Source: Gordonia westfalica
GTDB taxonomy: Bacteria; Actinomycetota; Actinomycetes; Mycobacteriales; Mycobacteriaceae
Assembly: GCF_900105725.1 (NCBI RefSeq)
Contig: NZ_FNLM01000034.1
Location: forward strand, 868,001-932,000
Direction of reading: 5' to 3'
Length of the DNA: 64,000 nt
The notes beneath the pieces are model-generated. The model was not told the DNA's origin. It saw only the letters and a list, made by a program, of their open reading frames with translations, and did no database searches. Below are positions 8,628 to 18,350 of this stretch, one piece after another. The position numbers were made by a program, and so were the translations under genes. How positions within the stretch are numbered: position 1 is the stretch's first letter; every line of letters begins with the position of its first letter.

Positions 8628-9020
8628 TCACTCGTAGACTCCCCGATGGTGGCGGATACGGACTGCCGCAGGGTCTTCCGGCGCGAATCCGTCGAGCCGA
8701 ACGCTGATCACATCGAATCTGATCCGTGACCACCCGCGCCCCTGCGTCGTGAGCCACTGACGGGCCAATCGCCGCATCCGGACGAGCTTCTCCGGGGTGA
8801 CCGCCATGACCGGATCGTCGTAGGTCCGGCCGGACCGGGTCTTGACCTCGACGACCACCAGCGTCGAGCCGTCCGGGGCGTCGGAGTCGGCTGCGATCAA
8901 GTCGAGTTCGCCATATCGGTTGCGCCAGTTGCGCTCCAGCACAACCCAACCCAGCGACTCGATGTAGTCGGCTGCGTGGTCCTCCCCCAGCCTGCCGATG
9001 TGCGCACGACGATTGCTCAT
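8628..9020 (-). CDS. UPF0102 family protein YraN (PD-(D/E)XK nuclease-like)
   Basis: About 130 residues starting at ATG 9020 (MSNRRAHIGRLGEDHAADYI). The restriction-endonuclease-like core is visible: NRYGELDLIAAD followed by LVVVEVKTRSG, giving the E/D...ExK arrangement. The open frame reaches further upstream, but that part is not family-like. YraN proteins have been linked to DNA metabolism without a settled substrate. The gene corresponds to Rv2898c. In M. tuberculosis it lies directly beside comM; here about 4 kb of accessory DNA separates them. It converges with the DUF4185 gene, leaving seven bases between stops. Confidence 0.88.
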   Translation of the reverse strand: MSNRRAHIGRLGEDHAADYIESLGWVVLERNWRNRYGELDLIAADSDAPDGSTLVVVEVKTRSGRTYDDPVMAVTPEKLVRMRRLARQWLTTQGRGWSRIRFDVISVRLDGFAPEDPAAVRIRHHRGVYE

Positions 9021-9134
9021 GCCGCGAAGCCTCCCCGAACACGACTCGGCCGCGGCGGGTCTGCACCCGCCGCGGCCGAATCTGTGGAGAACCACCCCAC
9101 CACCCACATGGTGGCGGGATCACCCCATGAGAGT

Positions 9135-9446
9135 TCAGGGCTCGTCGGGAAGCCGCAGTTCCGGCTTCTCGAGCTCCTCGATGTTGACGTCCTTGAACGT
9201 GATCACGCGAACCTGCTTGACGAAACGCGCCGGCCGGTACATGTCCCAGACCCAGGCGTCGCTCATCCGCAGTTCGAAGTACACCTCGCCGTCGGTGTTG
9301 CGGGGAATCATCTCGACCGCGTTGGCAAGGTAGAAGCGCCGCTCGGTCTCCACCACATAGGTGAACTGCCCGACAATGTCCTTGTACTCGCGGTACAGAG
9401 AGAGTTCCATCTCGGTTTCGTACTTCTCGAGATCCTCAGCACTCAT
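9135..9446 (-). CDS. DUF2469 family conserved actinobacterial protein
   Basis: A 103-residue acidic protein ([20 protein letters not shown]) with the characteristic aromatic-rich centre ([38 protein letters not shown]). It is the orthologue of Rv2901c and is conserved beside rnhB throughout this order. No catalytic motif is visible and the function is unknown. Its start codon overlaps the rnhB stop by four bases, so the pair is translationally coupled. The 114 bases between it and yraN contain a GC-rich inverted repeat around GCGGCGGGT and no gene. Confidence 0.9.
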   Translation of the reverse strand: MSAEDLEKYETEMELSLYREYKDIVGQFTYVVETERRFYLANAVEMIPRNTDGEVYFELRMSDAWVWDMYRPARFVKQVRVITFKDVNIEELEKPELRLPDEP

Positions 9447-10129
9447 CCTGTAAGCCTATCCCTGTTGTCGTTTGCGCTGGTGACCACTCGTGCCGCGACG
9501 TTACGGTACGACATGCGGTGTTGTGGTGACGGTCCCGCCGCATCGATGCGGGACATGTGTAGTGCGGTGCTGTATCCCTTGTGGATCGCGAAATCGTAGC
9601 CGGGTAGGTCCTGGTCCATCGCGACCATGATCCGGTCCCGTGTCACCTTCGCGATGATGCTCGCGGCCGCGATGCAGGCCGCGGCCCCGTCTCCTCCGAT
9701 CACCGGCAGCGACGGCGCGGTCAGCCCGGGGACGACGAAGCCGTCGGACAGCACATACCCGGGAGTCACGTCGAGTGCTGCAACGGCGCGGCGCATGCCC
9801 TCGATGTTCGCGACGTGGATGCCGATCCGGTCGATCTCGGCGGCATCGATGATGACCGCGCTCCATGCCTGCGCGTACCGGGTCACCGAGCGGTACAGCA
9901 CTTCCCGGGTCTTCTCTGTGAGGCGTTTGGAGTCGTCGAGTTCGGCCAGCGACGCCAGTTGAGTCGGTTTCAGCACGCAGGCCGCGACCACCAGCGGGCC
10001 GGCACATGCGCCACGACCCGCCTCGTCGACGCCCGCGACCGGACCGAGGCCCTGCCGGTGGAGCGCGAATTCGAAGGTCCGCAGTCCCGCCGCACGGCGG
10101 ACAGGCGAACGCGGTGGCCAGCGACTCAT
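9443..10129 (-). CDS. rnhB: Ribonuclease HII
   Basis: About 228 residues from ATG 10129 ([20 protein letters not shown]). RNase HII removes ribonucleotides misincorporated into DNA and RNA primers. Conserved motifs are [20 protein letters not shown] with the two first acidic metal ligands, [11 protein letters not shown], and the later acidic positions in [20 protein letters not shown]. The C-terminal [19 protein letters not shown] is also typical. It lies between lepB and DUF2469 as in Rv2902c. The gap to lepB is 22 bases, so lepB, rnhB and DUF2469 probably form one transcript. Confidence 0.93.
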   Translation of the reverse strand: MSRWPPRSPVRRAAGLRTFEFALHRQGLGPVAGVDEAGRGACAGPLVVAACVLKPTQLASLAELDDSKRLTEKTREVLYRSVTRYAQAWSAVIIDAAEIDRIGIHVANIEGMRRAVAALDVTPGYVLSDGFVVPGLTAPSLPVIGGDGAAACIAAASIIAKVTRDRIMVAMDQDLPGYDFAIHKGYSTALHMSRIDAAGPSPQHRMSYRNVAARVVTSANDNRDRLTG

Positions 10130-10151
10130 GGTGTACCCGATCCCCACATGA

Positions 10152-11012
10152 TCATTGCTGGGGATTGATCGAACCGACACCACCGATCCGCGAGAAGGGA
10201 TAGATGATGGTCCGGACCTTGCCGCGGATGTCGCTGATCGGGACGGTGCCCTGGTACTTGTCGTCGACGTGGTAGCGCGAGTCCTGCGAGTTGAGGCGGT
10301 TGTCGCCCATCACCCACACGTTGCCCTCGGGCACCTTGATCGGGCCGAAGTCGGGACCGAGGCACGGCGGAACCGAGTCTCCGGGGCCGGCGACGCCGGG
10401 ACCGAATGCGGCCACGGTCTGCCGCTGCAACTCCATGTTGATGTACGGCTCGTGCAACGGCTTGCCGTCGACCTTCACGCCGACACCCTCGTCGTTGCGG
10501 CACTCGATGGTCTGCCCGCCGGTAGCGATCACACGCTTGACGAGGTTGTTCTCGTCGGGCGGGGCGAAACCGAACCACGACAGCGCATCCTGCACCTTGT
10601 GCATCACCGGGTTCGTCGACCGCGGGGACATCCAGGCACCGTTCCACGATTCGGACGGTCCCTCGAAGACGACGACGTCACCGGGCTGAGGGTCACCGAA
10701 GCGGTAGACCATCTTGTCGATGACGATGCGATCGTTGGTGCACCCGTCGCAGCCGATGAGAGTCGACTCCATCGACTCCGACGGGATGACGTACTGCCGT
10801 CCGATGAAGGTCTGCAGCAGCCAGGTGAGGAGCAGGACGCACCCCACGATGATCACGACCTCGCGCAGGAGCGAGCCGGAGCCCGATTTCTTGCGCTTGC
10901 CGTCCTCGGCGGGGTCGTCCGGATCGGACTTCAATCGCCAGGGACGCTTCTCACCGTCGTCGCCGTCGGTGTCAAGGTCACGATCGTCGCTGGGTCGCTG
11001 TGTGTCGGCCAC
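10152..11012 (-). CDS. lepB: Signal peptidase I
   Basis: A 286-residue membrane protease that cleaves signal peptides after Sec or Tat export. The N-terminal ~45 residues are charged and cytoplasmic, followed by one transmembrane helix ([20 protein letters not shown]). Box B has the catalytic Ser in [11 protein letters not shown], and the general-base Lys is in [11 protein letters not shown]. The C-terminal box [19 protein letters not shown] is intact. The single N-terminal anchor is the Gram-positive/mycobacterial arrangement. It lies just downstream of rplS as in Rv2903c. Exported products in this window (DUF4185 protein, L,D-transpeptidase, small secreted proteins) are likely substrates. 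Confidence 0.94.
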   Translation of the reverse strand: MADTQRPSDDRDLDTDGDDGEKRPWRLKSDPDDPAEDGKRKKSGSGSLLREVVIIVGCVLLLTWLLQTFIGRQYVIPSESMESTLIGCDGCTNDRIVIDKMVYRFGDPQPGDVVVFEGPSESWNGAWMSPRSTNPVMHKVQDALSWFGFAPPDENNLVKRVIATGGQTIECRNDEGVGVKVDGKPLHEPYINMELQRQTVAAFGPGVAGPGDSVPPCLGPDFGPIKVPEGNVWVMGDNRLNSQDSRYHVDDKYQGTVPISDIRGKVRTIIYPFSRIGGVGSINPQQ

Positions 11013-11030
11013 CTCGTCAGGTTAGACGCG

Positions 11031-11372
11031 TCAGCGCTTTTCCTTGATCTTTGCGGCCTTGCCACGCAGATCACGCAGGTAGTAGAGCTTGGCGCGACGG
11101 ACGTCACCGCGGGTGAGGACGTCGATCTTGGCGATGTTCGGGCTGTGCACCGGGAAGGTGCGCTCAACGCCGACGCCGAAGGACACCTTGCGAACGGTGA
11201 AGGTCTCGCGGACGCCGCCACCCTGGCGACGGATCACGACGCCCTTGAACACCTGGACGCGTTCCTTGCTGCCCTCGATGACCTTGACGTGGACGTCGAG
11301 GGTGTCGCCGGGGCCGAAGTCCGGGACATCGTCGCGGAGGGACTGCTTGTCGAGGAAGTCGAGCGTGTTCAT
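11031..11372 (-). CDS. rplS: 50S ribosomal protein L19
   Basis: A 113-residue ribosomal protein that sits at the interface between subunits. The ATG at 11372 ([20 protein letters not shown]) and the motifs [40 protein letters not shown] and [20 protein letters not shown] are diagnostic. It is usually close to trmD-rimM-rpsP; here a three-gene insert (11528-13211) lies between. The 155-base upstream region (11373-11527) would therefore hold its own promoter unless it is read from the insert. Confidence 0.96.
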   Translation of the reverse strand: MNTLDFLDKQSLRDDVPDFGPGDTLDVHVKVIEGSKERVQVFKGVVIRRQGGGVRETFTVRKVSFGVGVERTFPVHSPNIAKIDVLTRGDVRRAKLYYLRDLRGKAAKIKEKR

Positions 11373-11527
11373 TGGTTGGTCCTTGTCTGGCGTTAACGTT
11401 GAGCAGAGGAACCTGGCGGGCCCGTGGGCTTCGAACCGGTTCATACTCCGAGTCGTCGGTGCCGGTCGATGACGACAGGCAACCCGACTATTGTGCCAGA
11501 GAGACCCCGGTCCGACGAAATCGCCGG

Positions 11528-12544
11528 TCAGCGCCGGGAACCGGGTCCCATCGCGACGACGCCGGCGGCCTGCAGGGCCGAGAGGGTGGCCGATTCCATC
11601 GGGGTGGCCGCGGCGATCGCCGTGGGCGTGATCCCCGAACTCGTCATGTGTTCGACGATCGCGAGCTCGGGCGCGCGGCCGTTCGCGGTCAGTGCCTCGT
11701 CGTCGGAGAGTTCGAGCCCCGCACGCTGGTACGGCTGCGGATCGTTGGTCCCGACGACCACCACGCGACGCCCGCGAGCCCCGACGCCCACGCCGACGGC
11801 GGTGCGGAACCACCCCGCGATACCCGCCGGCACGGTCGACTGCAGGTTCTCGGCGCGTCGGCGCAGCCAGGTCAGGTCGCCGCCGGTGGAGCCCCGGTCG
11901 GCGCGTGAGGCGGCGGCGCCCACCGCCGCGCCCAGTCCGGCGGCCCCCAATCCGGCGCCCAGGGCTCCGGCCCCACCCATCGCCCCCATCGGGGCGAACG
12001 GCATCATCCCGCTGGTCGCCGCGGGCGGGGTTCCGCCGGCGGACTGACCGGCCTCCTCGGACCGTTGCGTGTAGTCGTCGCCGGCAGCGGTGAGAGCCAT
12101 CCGGCCCGCACTCGCCGCACTCACCCGCCACGAGTCGTCACCGACCTCGGCGAAGACCTCCGCACGATGCCGGTCCCGGTCGGCGACGAGCGCGATGGTC
12201 GTCATCTGCTGCTCGGTCTCCGTGACGATGTCGGCATAGCCGTCCAACGACGCGGCCATGGCCCGGAGACGGCCGGCGACGTGTGGCAGGGAGCGCGGAC
12301 CGTCTCCGGTGATCTGCTCCAGCCCGTCGACGACGGCGAGGCCGAACTCCCCCTCCGTCGCCGCGCTGCCGGTGTCCGGCGAGGCGTAGGCCCCGGTCGC
12401 CGAGACGACCACGTCGGTCGCCCGCTCCACCGACTCGGCGAGCGCCCGTGCCCGACGAGCCGCTTCGCGCAACGACAACGGATCCGCACCCGGCCACACT
12501 CCCTGCGCGAGTTCGTCCGCGATCTGCCTGGGCTGAGAGTTCAC
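11528..12544 (-). CDS. Type VII-like cargo protein with WXG/PPE-like N-terminus and degenerate deaminase-like C-terminus
   Basis: A 338-residue protein, not a named family. Residues 1-150 are helical and begin [20 protein letters not shown], resembling the WPxGD leaders of actinobacterial polymorphic toxins and WXG100/PPE proteins. Residues ~165-225 are a Gly/Ala/Met/Pro linker. The C-terminal ~95 residues ([20 protein letters not shown] to the end) look like the YwqJ-type deaminase-like domains of such toxins. The expected zinc motifs are missing: the HAE position reads APE, and [12 protein letters not shown] replaces the CxxC segment. Its GTG start overlaps the previous gene by four bases. 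The fold assignment is inference; it could be an inactive immunity-like or structural form. Confidence 0.5.
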   Translation of the reverse strand: MNSQPRQIADELAQGVWPGADPLSLREAARRARALAESVERATDVVVSATGAYASPDTGSAATEGEFGLAVVDGLEQITGDGPRSLPHVAGRLRAMAASLDGYADIVTETEQQMTTIALVADRDRHRAEVFAEVGDDSWRVSAASAGRMALTAAGDDYTQRSEEAGQSAGGTPPAATSGMMPFAPMGAMGGAGALGAGLGAAGLGAAVGAAASRADRGSTGGDLTWLRRRAENLQSTVPAGIAGWFRTAVGVGVGARGRRVVVVGTNDPQPYQRAGLELSDDEALTANGRAPELAIVEHMTSSGITPTAIAAATPMESATLSALQAAGVVAMGPGSRR

Positions 12545-12876
12545 TGCGTGTCACCGGACTCGAATGCCGCCGCGGCGTCGGCATCGGCCTCCGCGAGCGA
12601 TTCGACGCCCCGCGTGAGCACCGTCCGATGTTCCGCGAGGCGTGTGACCGCGGTCCGGAGGAGTTCGGTCGACTCTGCGCTCGCGGGCCCGAAACCCCGA
12701 CGGAAGGCCAGCGCGCCCGCCCCTGTCCCGACCGCGATGTCGATGTCGGCCAGCAGTTCGACGAGTTCGGAGTGCACGGTGCCCAACCGCGTCTCGGCAT
12801 TGGCCAGACGTGCGGCGAGATCCGCCGCGGTACCCACGTCGGCGGCGACCCGGTTGCGCCGTCCTCCCGACATCAC
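12541..12876 (-). CDS. Small helical protein of type VII-like operon (EspC/WXG100-like)
   Basis: 111 residues, almost entirely alpha-helical with heptad character (TAADLAARLANAETRLGTVH, SELVELLADIDIAVGTG, LLRTAVTRLAEHRTVLTRGV). There is no signal peptide or membrane segment. Size, helicity and position between a YbaB-like gene and a WXG/PPE-like gene fit the small partner proteins of ESX/type VII cargo. A canonical WXG or YxxxD/E motif is not visible. Four-base overlaps with both neighbours (GTG start at 12876, or ATG at 12873) indicate tight co-expression. Family assignment is tentative. Confidence 0.55.
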   Translation of the reverse strand: MMSGGRRNRVAADVGTAADLAARLANAETRLGTVHSELVELLADIDIAVGTGAGALAFRRGFGPASAESTELLRTAVTRLAEHRTVLTRGVESLAEADADAAAAFESGDTQ

Positions 12877-13211
12877 CGGGGCGCCCGCTCGGGGTCGAGG
12901 CGTGCGTCGGCGTAATCCACACCGGAAGCCGCTGCGCCGGCGAGGAGTTCACCGCGACGGGAGCTCAGGGCATGATCCGCTTCGGCGATGAGGGTGGTCA
13001 GCAGCTCGGAGAGCTGGTCGGCCCGATATCGGCGCAGTGCGGTGGGATCGATCGAGATGTCGACGGCGAGTCCGCGCGCATTGACGGTGACGGCTACGAG
13101 CCGGTCCCGGCTGATGGCGCGAGACGTCAGCTCCGACAACGTCTCACGGGTCCGCGCGAGTTCGGCACGCTGACGGTCGAGTTCGTCGACCATGGCCTCA
13201 TAGCCCTGCAA
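12873..13211 (-). CDS. YbaB/EbfC-family small protein, first gene of type VII-like operon
   Basis: 112 residues. A coiled N-terminal helix (MVDELDRQRAELARTRETLS) leads into a YbaB/EbfC-like sheet, RLVAVTVNARGLAVDISIDP, then a C-terminal helix. Classical YbaB binds nucleoid DNA, but in actinobacteria such proteins often head operons of ESX-associated (EspL-like) genes. The start at 13211 is TTG after a G-rich site; an ATG six codons downstream (13193) is an alternative. It begins the three-gene operon that splits trmD from rplS. Confidence 0.65.
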   Translation of the reverse strand: MQGYEAMVDELDRQRAELARTRETLSELTSRAISRDRLVAVTVNARGLAVDISIDPTALRRYRADQLSELLTTLIAEADHALSSRRGELLAGAAASGVDYADARLDPERAPR

Positions 13212-13246
13212 TGCCCACCCCCGTTCGGCTCGAGTTGTGCCGAATC

Positions 13247-13966
13247 CTAGCCGGAATCCGGCCCGCGGTCACCGGTGGGATCCACAGGATCGGCGAGGAG
13301 ATCGGGGCGGCGGGCGCGGGTCCGCTCCAGCGCCTGCTCGTGTCGCCACTCGGCGACCTTCGCGTGGTCGCCGCTGAGGAGGACCGCCGGGACGTCGAGG
13401 CCGCGCCAGCTCACCGGACGCGTGTAGCTGGGCCCTTCGAGGAGCCCGTCGGAGAACGAATCCTCTTGGTGCGAGCGAGGATTCCCGAGGACGCCGTCGA
13501 TCAGCCGGACGGTCGCCTCGATCATCGCCATCACCGCGACCTCGCCGCCGATCAGGACGAAGTCGCCGAGGGACACCTCTTCGACGCGGACCCGGCGGGC
13601 CGCGTCGTCGAACACACGCTGGTCGATGCCCTCGTAGCGGCCGCAGGCGAAGACGAGATGCTTCTCGGTGCTCCACCGCTCGGCGGTCGCCTGGGTGAAC
13701 GGCACACCGGCCGGCGTGGGGACGACGAGTAGTGCGTCGTCGGGGCACACGTCGTCGAGACACGGCCCCCACACCTCGGGCTTCATGACCATGCCGGGAC
13801 CACCGCCGTACGGCGAGTCGTCGACGCTGCGGTGGACGTCGTGCGCCCAGTTCCGCAGGTCGTGGACGTCGACGCTGATGCGGCCGGCGTCGATGGCCTT
13901 GCCCAGCAGGGCAACCCGGAGCGGGTCGAGGTATTCGGGAAAGATCGAGACGACGTCGAGGCGCAT
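13247..13966 (-). CDS. trmD: tRNA (guanine-37-N1)-methyltransferase
   Basis: About 239 residues, a SPOUT methyltransferase that modifies G37 of tRNA and prevents frameshifting. It shows [20 protein letters not shown], the disordered-loop region [20 protein letters not shown], the knot motif [31 protein letters not shown] and the substrate-side [20 protein letters not shown]. The ATG at 13966 overlaps the rimM stop; a GTG one codon earlier is possible. The rpsP-khpA-rimM-trmD order is the standard actinobacterial cluster. In the wild, trmD is normally followed by rplS; here the type VII-like operon intervenes. Confidence 0.95.
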   Translation of the reverse strand: MRLDVVSIFPEYLDPLRVALLGKAIDAGRISVDVHDLRNWAHDVHRSVDDSPYGGGPGMVMKPEVWGPCLDDVCPDDALLVVPTPAGVPFTQATAERWSTEKHLVFACGRYEGIDQRVFDDAARRVRVEEVSLGDFVLIGGEVAVMAMIEATVRLIDGVLGNPRSHQEDSFSDGLLEGPSYTRPVSWRGLDVPAVLLSGDHAKVAEWRHEQALERTRARRPDLLADPVDPTGDRGPDSG

Positions 13967-14499
13967 CACTTCGCGCCGTCGGCCGCGTCGGGGTCGAGTA
14001 GACCTTCGGGCGGGTCGATGACGATGAGTTCGCGACTCACCGTGGGCACGATCTCCCGCACGAACGGGATCAGGACCTCGCGCTTGTCGGGGGTACGCAC
14101 CGCGAGCAACTCGCCGCCGGGCATGTGCAGCACCGACTCCACGACGCCGACCTCGGTACCGTCGGTGAGCTGCACCGGGACCCCCTCGAGTTCGTGGTCG
14201 TAGAACTCGTCCGGATCGTCGGACGGCTCGACCTGCGAGGAGTCGATGAGGAACAGCGTGCCCCGCAGGGCGTCGGCCGAGTCGCGGCTCGCGACGCCGT
14301 CGAGAGACACCAACAGCCGCCCGGAATGATCCCGGGCGGCTGTCACGGTGAACTCACGTTCCCCACCACCGCGCGGCAGACGGCCGCGCAGCACCGAGCC
14401 GCGAGCGAAGCGCAGGTCGGGGTCGTCAGTTCGGACGTCGACGACGAGTTCGCCACGAATACCGTGCGACTTCACCACACGTCCTACGACGAGATCCAC
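13966..14499 (-). CDS. rimM: Ribosome maturation factor RimM
   Basis: 177 residues. RimM helps assemble the 30S head and binds S19. The N-terminal domain opens [20 protein letters not shown], the family hallmark. The C-terminal PRC-barrel domain includes [20 protein letters not shown] and [19 protein letters not shown] with the terminal FVREIVP segment. It overlaps trmD and is 26 bases from khpA, consistent with one transcript. Confidence 0.95.
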   Translation of the reverse strand: MDLVVGRVVKSHGIRGELVVDVRTDDPDLRFARGSVLRGRLPRGGGEREFTVTAARDHSGRLLVSLDGVASRDSADALRGTLFLIDSSQVEPSDDPDEFYDHELEGVPVQLTDGTEVGVVESVLHMPGGELLAVRTPDKREVLIPFVREIVPTVSRELIVIDPPEGLLDPDAADGAK

Positions 14500-14525
14500 G
14501 ATGCGATCGCCCTGCGAGCTGACCG

Positions 14526-14768
14526 TCAGCGGTCGGTGTCGACGATGTCGACGCGCATGCCACGTCCGCCGATGCCGGAGACGAGGGTGCGCAGGGCGGT
14601 GGCGGTCCGGCCGTTGCGGCCGATGACCTTACCGAGATCGTCGGGGTTCACGTGGACCTCGACGAGCCGGCCGCGACGACCGGTGACGAGGTCGACCCGG
14701 ACGTCGTCCGGGTTCGAGACGATTCCGCGGACGAGATGCTCGACCGCGTCGGCGACGACTGCGCTCAC
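14526..14768 (-). CDS. khpA: KH-domain RNA-binding protein KhpA
   Basis: 80 residues. The single KH domain contains the RNA-contact loop [20 protein letters not shown], matching the GxxG consensus (IGRNGR). KhpA, often with KhpB, binds RNA and affects cell elongation and division in Gram-positive bacteria. Its start overlaps the rpsP stop by four bases. It is the orthologue of Rv2908c in the same position. Confidence 0.92.
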   Translation of the reverse strand: MSAVVADAVEHLVRGIVSNPDDVRVDLVTGRRGRLVEVHVNPDDLGKVIGRNGRTATALRTLVSGIGGRGMRVDIVDTDR

Positions 14769-15214
14769 GCGTCACCCTCGGCGGTGGGAGACTCCGCAGC
14801 AGCTTCTGCCGGAGCCTCGTCCTTCTTGGCGGCCTTCTTCTTCGGGGTGGTCGCCGCGGCGACCGGCTCGTTGTCGGCGGCGGCGAGCGCAGCGTTGAAC
14901 AGGTCGAGCTTGGAGGGCTTGGCCTCGGCGGTCTTCAGGGTGCCCTCGGCGCCCGGCAGGCCCTTGAACTTCTGCCAGTCACCGGTGACCTTGAGGATCG
15001 CGGCGACGGGCTCGGTCGGCTGTGCGCCGACACCCAGCCAGTACTGCGCGCGCTCGGAATCGACCTCGATCAGCGAGGGCTCTTCCTTCGGGTGGTACTT
15101 GCCGATGGTCTCGATCACCCGGCCGTTGCGGCGGGTCCGAGCGTCGGCGACGACGATGCGGTACTGCGGGTTGCGGATCTTGCCGAGCCGTGTGAGCTTG
15201 ATCTTGACAGCCAT
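14765..15214 (-). CDS. rpsP: 30S ribosomal protein S16
   Basis: 149 residues from ATG 15214 ([20 protein letters not shown]). The S16 core spans residues ~1-85 ([40 protein letters not shown]). A long Ala/Lys/Glu-rich tail ([20 protein letters not shown]) of about 60 residues follows, typical of high-GC actinobacteria and longer than the E. coli protein. It is first gene of rpsP-khpA-rimM-trmD. The frame is open upstream, but nothing there resembles S16. Confidence 0.95.
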   Translation of the reverse strand: MAVKIKLTRLGKIRNPQYRIVVADARTRRNGRVIETIGKYHPKEEPSLIEVDSERAQYWLGVGAQPTEPVAAILKVTGDWQKFKGLPGAEGTLKTAEAKPSKLDLFNAALAAADNEPVAAATTPKKKAAKKDEAPAEAAAESPTAEGDA

Positions 15215-15399
15215 GTCTACATCTACTTTCGTGTGGTCACTGCGCAATTCTGCGGCCCACCCGGAATGGTGGACCCGGTTTTGCGTCTGTTTCGGTGTGA
15301 CCGTCGGACGGCCGTGACCGTATCCGACGAACCGTCGAGCCATTCTGCCAGAACGGTGGCTCTGAAAAGAAATCCGGCATGTAGCCCCGGACGGAGATC

Positions 15400-15440
15400 C
15401 GGCATGTGGTTGTCCACCCCGCGAGAACAACCACATGCCG
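15400..15440. repeat. 14-bp perfect inverted repeat (hairpin)
   Basis: Arms CGGCATGTGGTTGT (15400-15413) and ACAACCACATGCCG (15427-15440) around a 13-base loop. Neither strand has a T-run after the stem. It lies about 190 bases upstream of rpsP. It could be an operator, an RNA hairpin or a factor-dependent terminator. Confidence 0.65.
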
Positions 15441-15491
15441 TACGTCGCCAACCCCACTTGCCCACCGAGAACTCGGCCCCCAGGCTTGCGC

Positions 15492-15534
15492 GACCCTGCC
15501 GAAACCCCGTTGTACCCCCGGCTTCGGCAGGGTC
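15492..15534 (-). terminator. Hairpin downstream of the amidohydrolase gene
   Basis: Perfect 12-bp arms GACCCTGCCGAA (15492-15503) and TTCGGCAGGGTC (15523-15534) with a 19-base loop. It begins about 105 bases after the amidohydrolase stop and precedes the rpsP region. There is no clear U-tract, so termination is inferred from the stem and position. Confidence 0.5.
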
Positions 15535-15638
15535 TTGCACTGAGCTGATCGGTTCGTCCCCTTACGAACCTCTGCAACGCGGTTGCTACCTTACGCGGCA
15601 GTAGGTATTCGCAACCAGCACCCCACTTGTGGCGTTGC

Positions 15639-16748
15639 TCACACGATGTGGCGACCCGATGACACCACTGCTAGCGGGTGGCGCAGGACGCCCAGGTCGT
15701 CGCACGGGTTCTCCGCGTAGACCACGAAGTCGGCGCGATCGCCGTCGTCGAGGAGGTCCGCTCCGAGCCAGCGACGGGGTTGCACCGACGCGGCCGCGAT
15801 GGCCCCGGCGTTCCCCATCCCGACCTTCGACAGCGCCTCGATCTCGTCGACGATCCGGCCGTGTTCGACGAACCCGCCGGCATCGGTGCCGGCGAAGATC
15901 GCCACACCCGCCTCACGCGCGGCGTCGAAGACCTTCGGGGCGTCGGCGTGCAGCCGGCGCATGTGCTCGGCATAGGTCGGGAACCGTTCGGCGCCGTCGG
16001 CGATTCCCGGGAAGTTCTCCACCTGGATCATGGTGGGCACCAATGCAATCGACCGTTCCACGAGTTGATCGATCAGATCAGGGGTGAGCCCGGTGCCGTG
16101 TTCGATGCAGTCGACGCCGGCACCGATGAGGTCGACGAGGGCGTCCGTCCCGAAGACGTGCGCGGTGATCCGCGCGCCGTCTTCGTGCGCCACGGCGACC
16201 GCGGCCTCGATCTGATCCCGGGACCACAGCGGGGCGAGGTCGCCGACCTCGCGATCGATCCAGTCCCCCACGATCTTCACCCAGCCGTCACCGGCCGCCG
16301 CCTGACGGGCCACCTCGGCGGCGAGTTCGTCGGGATCGTCGAGGTCGACGCCGTAGTCGCGCAGATAGCGCTTGGGTCGGGCGATGTGCTTGCCCGAACG
16401 GATGAACCGCGGGCAGGCCGGGTCGTCGTCGAGCGGGTGGGTGTCCAGCGGTGATCCGACCTCGCGGATCAGCAGCGTCCCCGCCCGGGCGTCGGCGTAC
16501 GCGTAGCCGCGGGCCTGCTCGATGTCGACACCGAGGCCGGGGGCGATACCCACGTGATTGTGGGCGTCGACGAGCCCCGGCAGGAGCCAGCCGCCGTCGA
16601 CGGCGGTCTCGGCGTCCGGGATGGGTGTGTGGCTGATGGTCTCACCCGCCACCCAGAACTCGATCGGTTCGCCGGTCAGCGGATCGGAACCCCGGTAGTG
16701 ACGGGCGGTGACATCCAGTGCGGGGCCATCCGTCGCCGGGCCACTCAC
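15639..16748 (-). CDS. Amidohydrolase family protein (imidazolonepropionase-like)
   Basis: A 369-residue metal-dependent hydrolase. The amidohydrolase metal site is complete: HxH in [14 protein letters not shown], Lys in [11 protein letters not shown], His in [10 protein letters not shown], His in [10 protein letters not shown] and Asp in [10 protein letters not shown]. The substrate is unknown. It is the orthologue of Rv2915c, which also follows ffh. The GTG start at 16748 lies two bases beyond the ffh stop in ffh's restored frame; as the sequence stands, the shifted ffh frame runs about 100 bases into this gene. Confidence 0.85.
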   Translation of the reverse strand: MSGPATDGPALDVTARHYRGSDPLTGEPIEFWVAGETISHTPIPDAETAVDGGWLLPGLVDAHNHVGIAPGLGVDIEQARGYAYADARAGTLLIREVGSPLDTHPLDDDPACPRFIRSGKHIARPKRYLRDYGVDLDDPDELAAEVARQAAAGDGWVKIVGDWIDREVGDLAPLWSRDQIEAAVAVAHEDGARITAHVFGTDALVDLIGAGVDCIEHGTGLTPDLIDQLVERSIALVPTMIQVENFPGIADGAERFPTYAEHMRRLHADAPKVFDAAREAGVAIFAGTDAGGFVEHGRIVDEIEALSKVGMGNAGAIAAASVQPRRWLGADLLDDGDRADFVVYAENPCDDLGVLRHPLAVVSSGRHIV

Positions 16749-16750
16749 CG

Positions 16751-18312
16751 CTACTTCTTCTTCTTGGGCTGCTGGAACTGTGAGACGTCGATGCCCTCGA
16801 GCCCCGGGGCAGCTGGTCGAGTCCGGGGGGCATGTTGGACAGGTCGGGGAACCCGGCGGGCATACCGGCCGGCATCCCCGGGAAGCCGCCGCGCATCTTC
16901 GGCGGTGTGGGGCCGCGGCCCTTGCCCTTCTTGCCCTTCTTGCCCTTGCGGTTGGACTTCCGGTTCATCGCGCCCATGCCCATGCGCCCCGACATCTGGG
17001 CCATCATCTTGCGGGCCTCGTAGAAGCGGTCGACGAGCTGGTTGACCTCGCTGACGGTCACGCCGGAGCCGTTGGCGATACGCAGCCGGCGCGAGGCGTT
17101 GATGATCTTCGGGTTGTCGCGCTCGGCGGGGGTCATGCCGCGGATGATCGCCTGGACGCGGTCGAGCTGCTTGTCGTCGACCTGCGACAGCGCGTCCTTC
17201 ATCTGGCCCGCTCCGGGGAGCATGCCCAGGATGTTGCCGATCGGACCCATCTTGCGGATCATCAGCATCTGCTCGAGGAAGTCCTCGAGGGTGAGCTCGC
17301 CCTGGGTGATCTTGGCCGCGGCGGCCTCGGCCTGCTCCGCGTCCCAATGCTGTTCGGCCTGCTCGATGAGGCTGAGCACGTCGCCCATGCCGAGGATCCG
17401 GCTGGCCATGCGGTCGGGGTGGAAGACGTCGAAGTCCTCGAGCTTCTCACCGGAGGACGCGAACATGATCGGCTGGCCGGTCACCTCGCGCACCGACAGT
17501 GCCGCACCGCCGCGGGCGTCGCCGTCGAGCTTGGTCAGCACGACGCCGGTGAAGCCGACCCCGTCGGCGAAGGCCTCGGCGGTCGACACCGCGTCCTGAC
17601 CGATCATCGCGTCGACGACGAACAGTACCTCGTCGGGCGAGGTGGCGTCGCGGATGTCGGAGGCCTGCTTCATCAGCTCGGCGTCGATGCCGAGGCGGCC
17701 CGCGGTGTCGATGACGACGACGTCGTAGTGCTTGGCCTTCGCCTCGTCGACACCGGCCTTCGCGACGGAGACCGGGTCGCCCGAGGTGACGCCGAGTGTT
17801 CCCTCGCCGCCGATGCTCGTGCCGGGGTGCGGCGCGAAGACCTGGACGCCGGCGCGCTCGCCGACGATCTGCAGCTGCGAGACGGCGCCCGGGCGCTGCA
17901 GGTCACAGGCCACCAGCAGCGGCGTGTGGCCCTGCTGCTTGAGCCAGTTGCCCAGCTTGCCGGCGAGGGTCGTCTTACCGGCACCCTGCAGACCGGCCAG
18001 CATGATGACCGTGGGCGGGTTCTTCGCGAACCGCACCCGCCGGGTCTCGCCGCCGAGGATGCCGATGAGTTCCTCGTTGACGATCTTGACGACCGTCTGG
18101 GCCGGGTTCAGTGCCGCGGAGACCTCCGCGCCCTTCGCCCGTTCCTTGATCCGCGCGATGAAGGCGCGCACCACCAGCAGCGAGACGTCGGCCTCGAGCA
18201 GGGCGAGCCGGATCTCGCGGCAGGTGCGGTCGATGTCGGCGTCGGAGAGCCGCCCCTTGCCGCGAAGATCCTTCAGAGCACCGGTCAACCGGTCGGAGAG
18301 GGAATCGAACAT
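16751..18312 (-). CDS. ffh: Signal recognition particle GTPase Ffh, apparent 1-base frameshift near 3' end
   Basis: SRP54 homologue that binds signal sequences and SRP RNA and docks on FtsY. It starts at ATG 18312 (MFDSLSDRLTGALKDLRGKG). The NG domain has G1 GLQGAGKTTLAGKL, RPGAVSQLQ, DTAGRLGIDAEL and TKLDGDARGG. The M domain has MRKMGP-type helices and SGRMGMGAMNRKSNRKGKKG. Near 16806 a GGGG run appears one base short. As written, the frame leaves LDQLPRG and continues to a stop at 16642. Adding one G gives LDQLPPGLEGIDVSQFQQPK and a stop at 16751, the normal Ffh tail. The conserved domains are unaffected. It is either an assembly homopolymer error or a real C-terminal extension. Confidence 0.9.
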
Positions 18313-18350
18313 GGGTCCCATCCTTCCATGTGGGTCCCCGAGCGTTCCAT

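Larger units (their letters stand above)
15215..15638. other. 424-base gene-free region between the amidohydrolase gene and rpsP
   Basis: No convincing coding sequence on either strand. It contains two perfect inverted repeats (15400-15440 and 15492-15534) and a repeated ATCCGGCATGT at about 15372 and 15397. The portion nearest rpsP must hold that operon's promoter and leader. Confidence 0.7.

Noticed and set aside
16642..16748. Genuine C-terminal extension of Ffh into the amidohydrolase gene
   Set aside because: The extra residues are low-complexity and family-unlike, while one added base gives the exact canonical tail.
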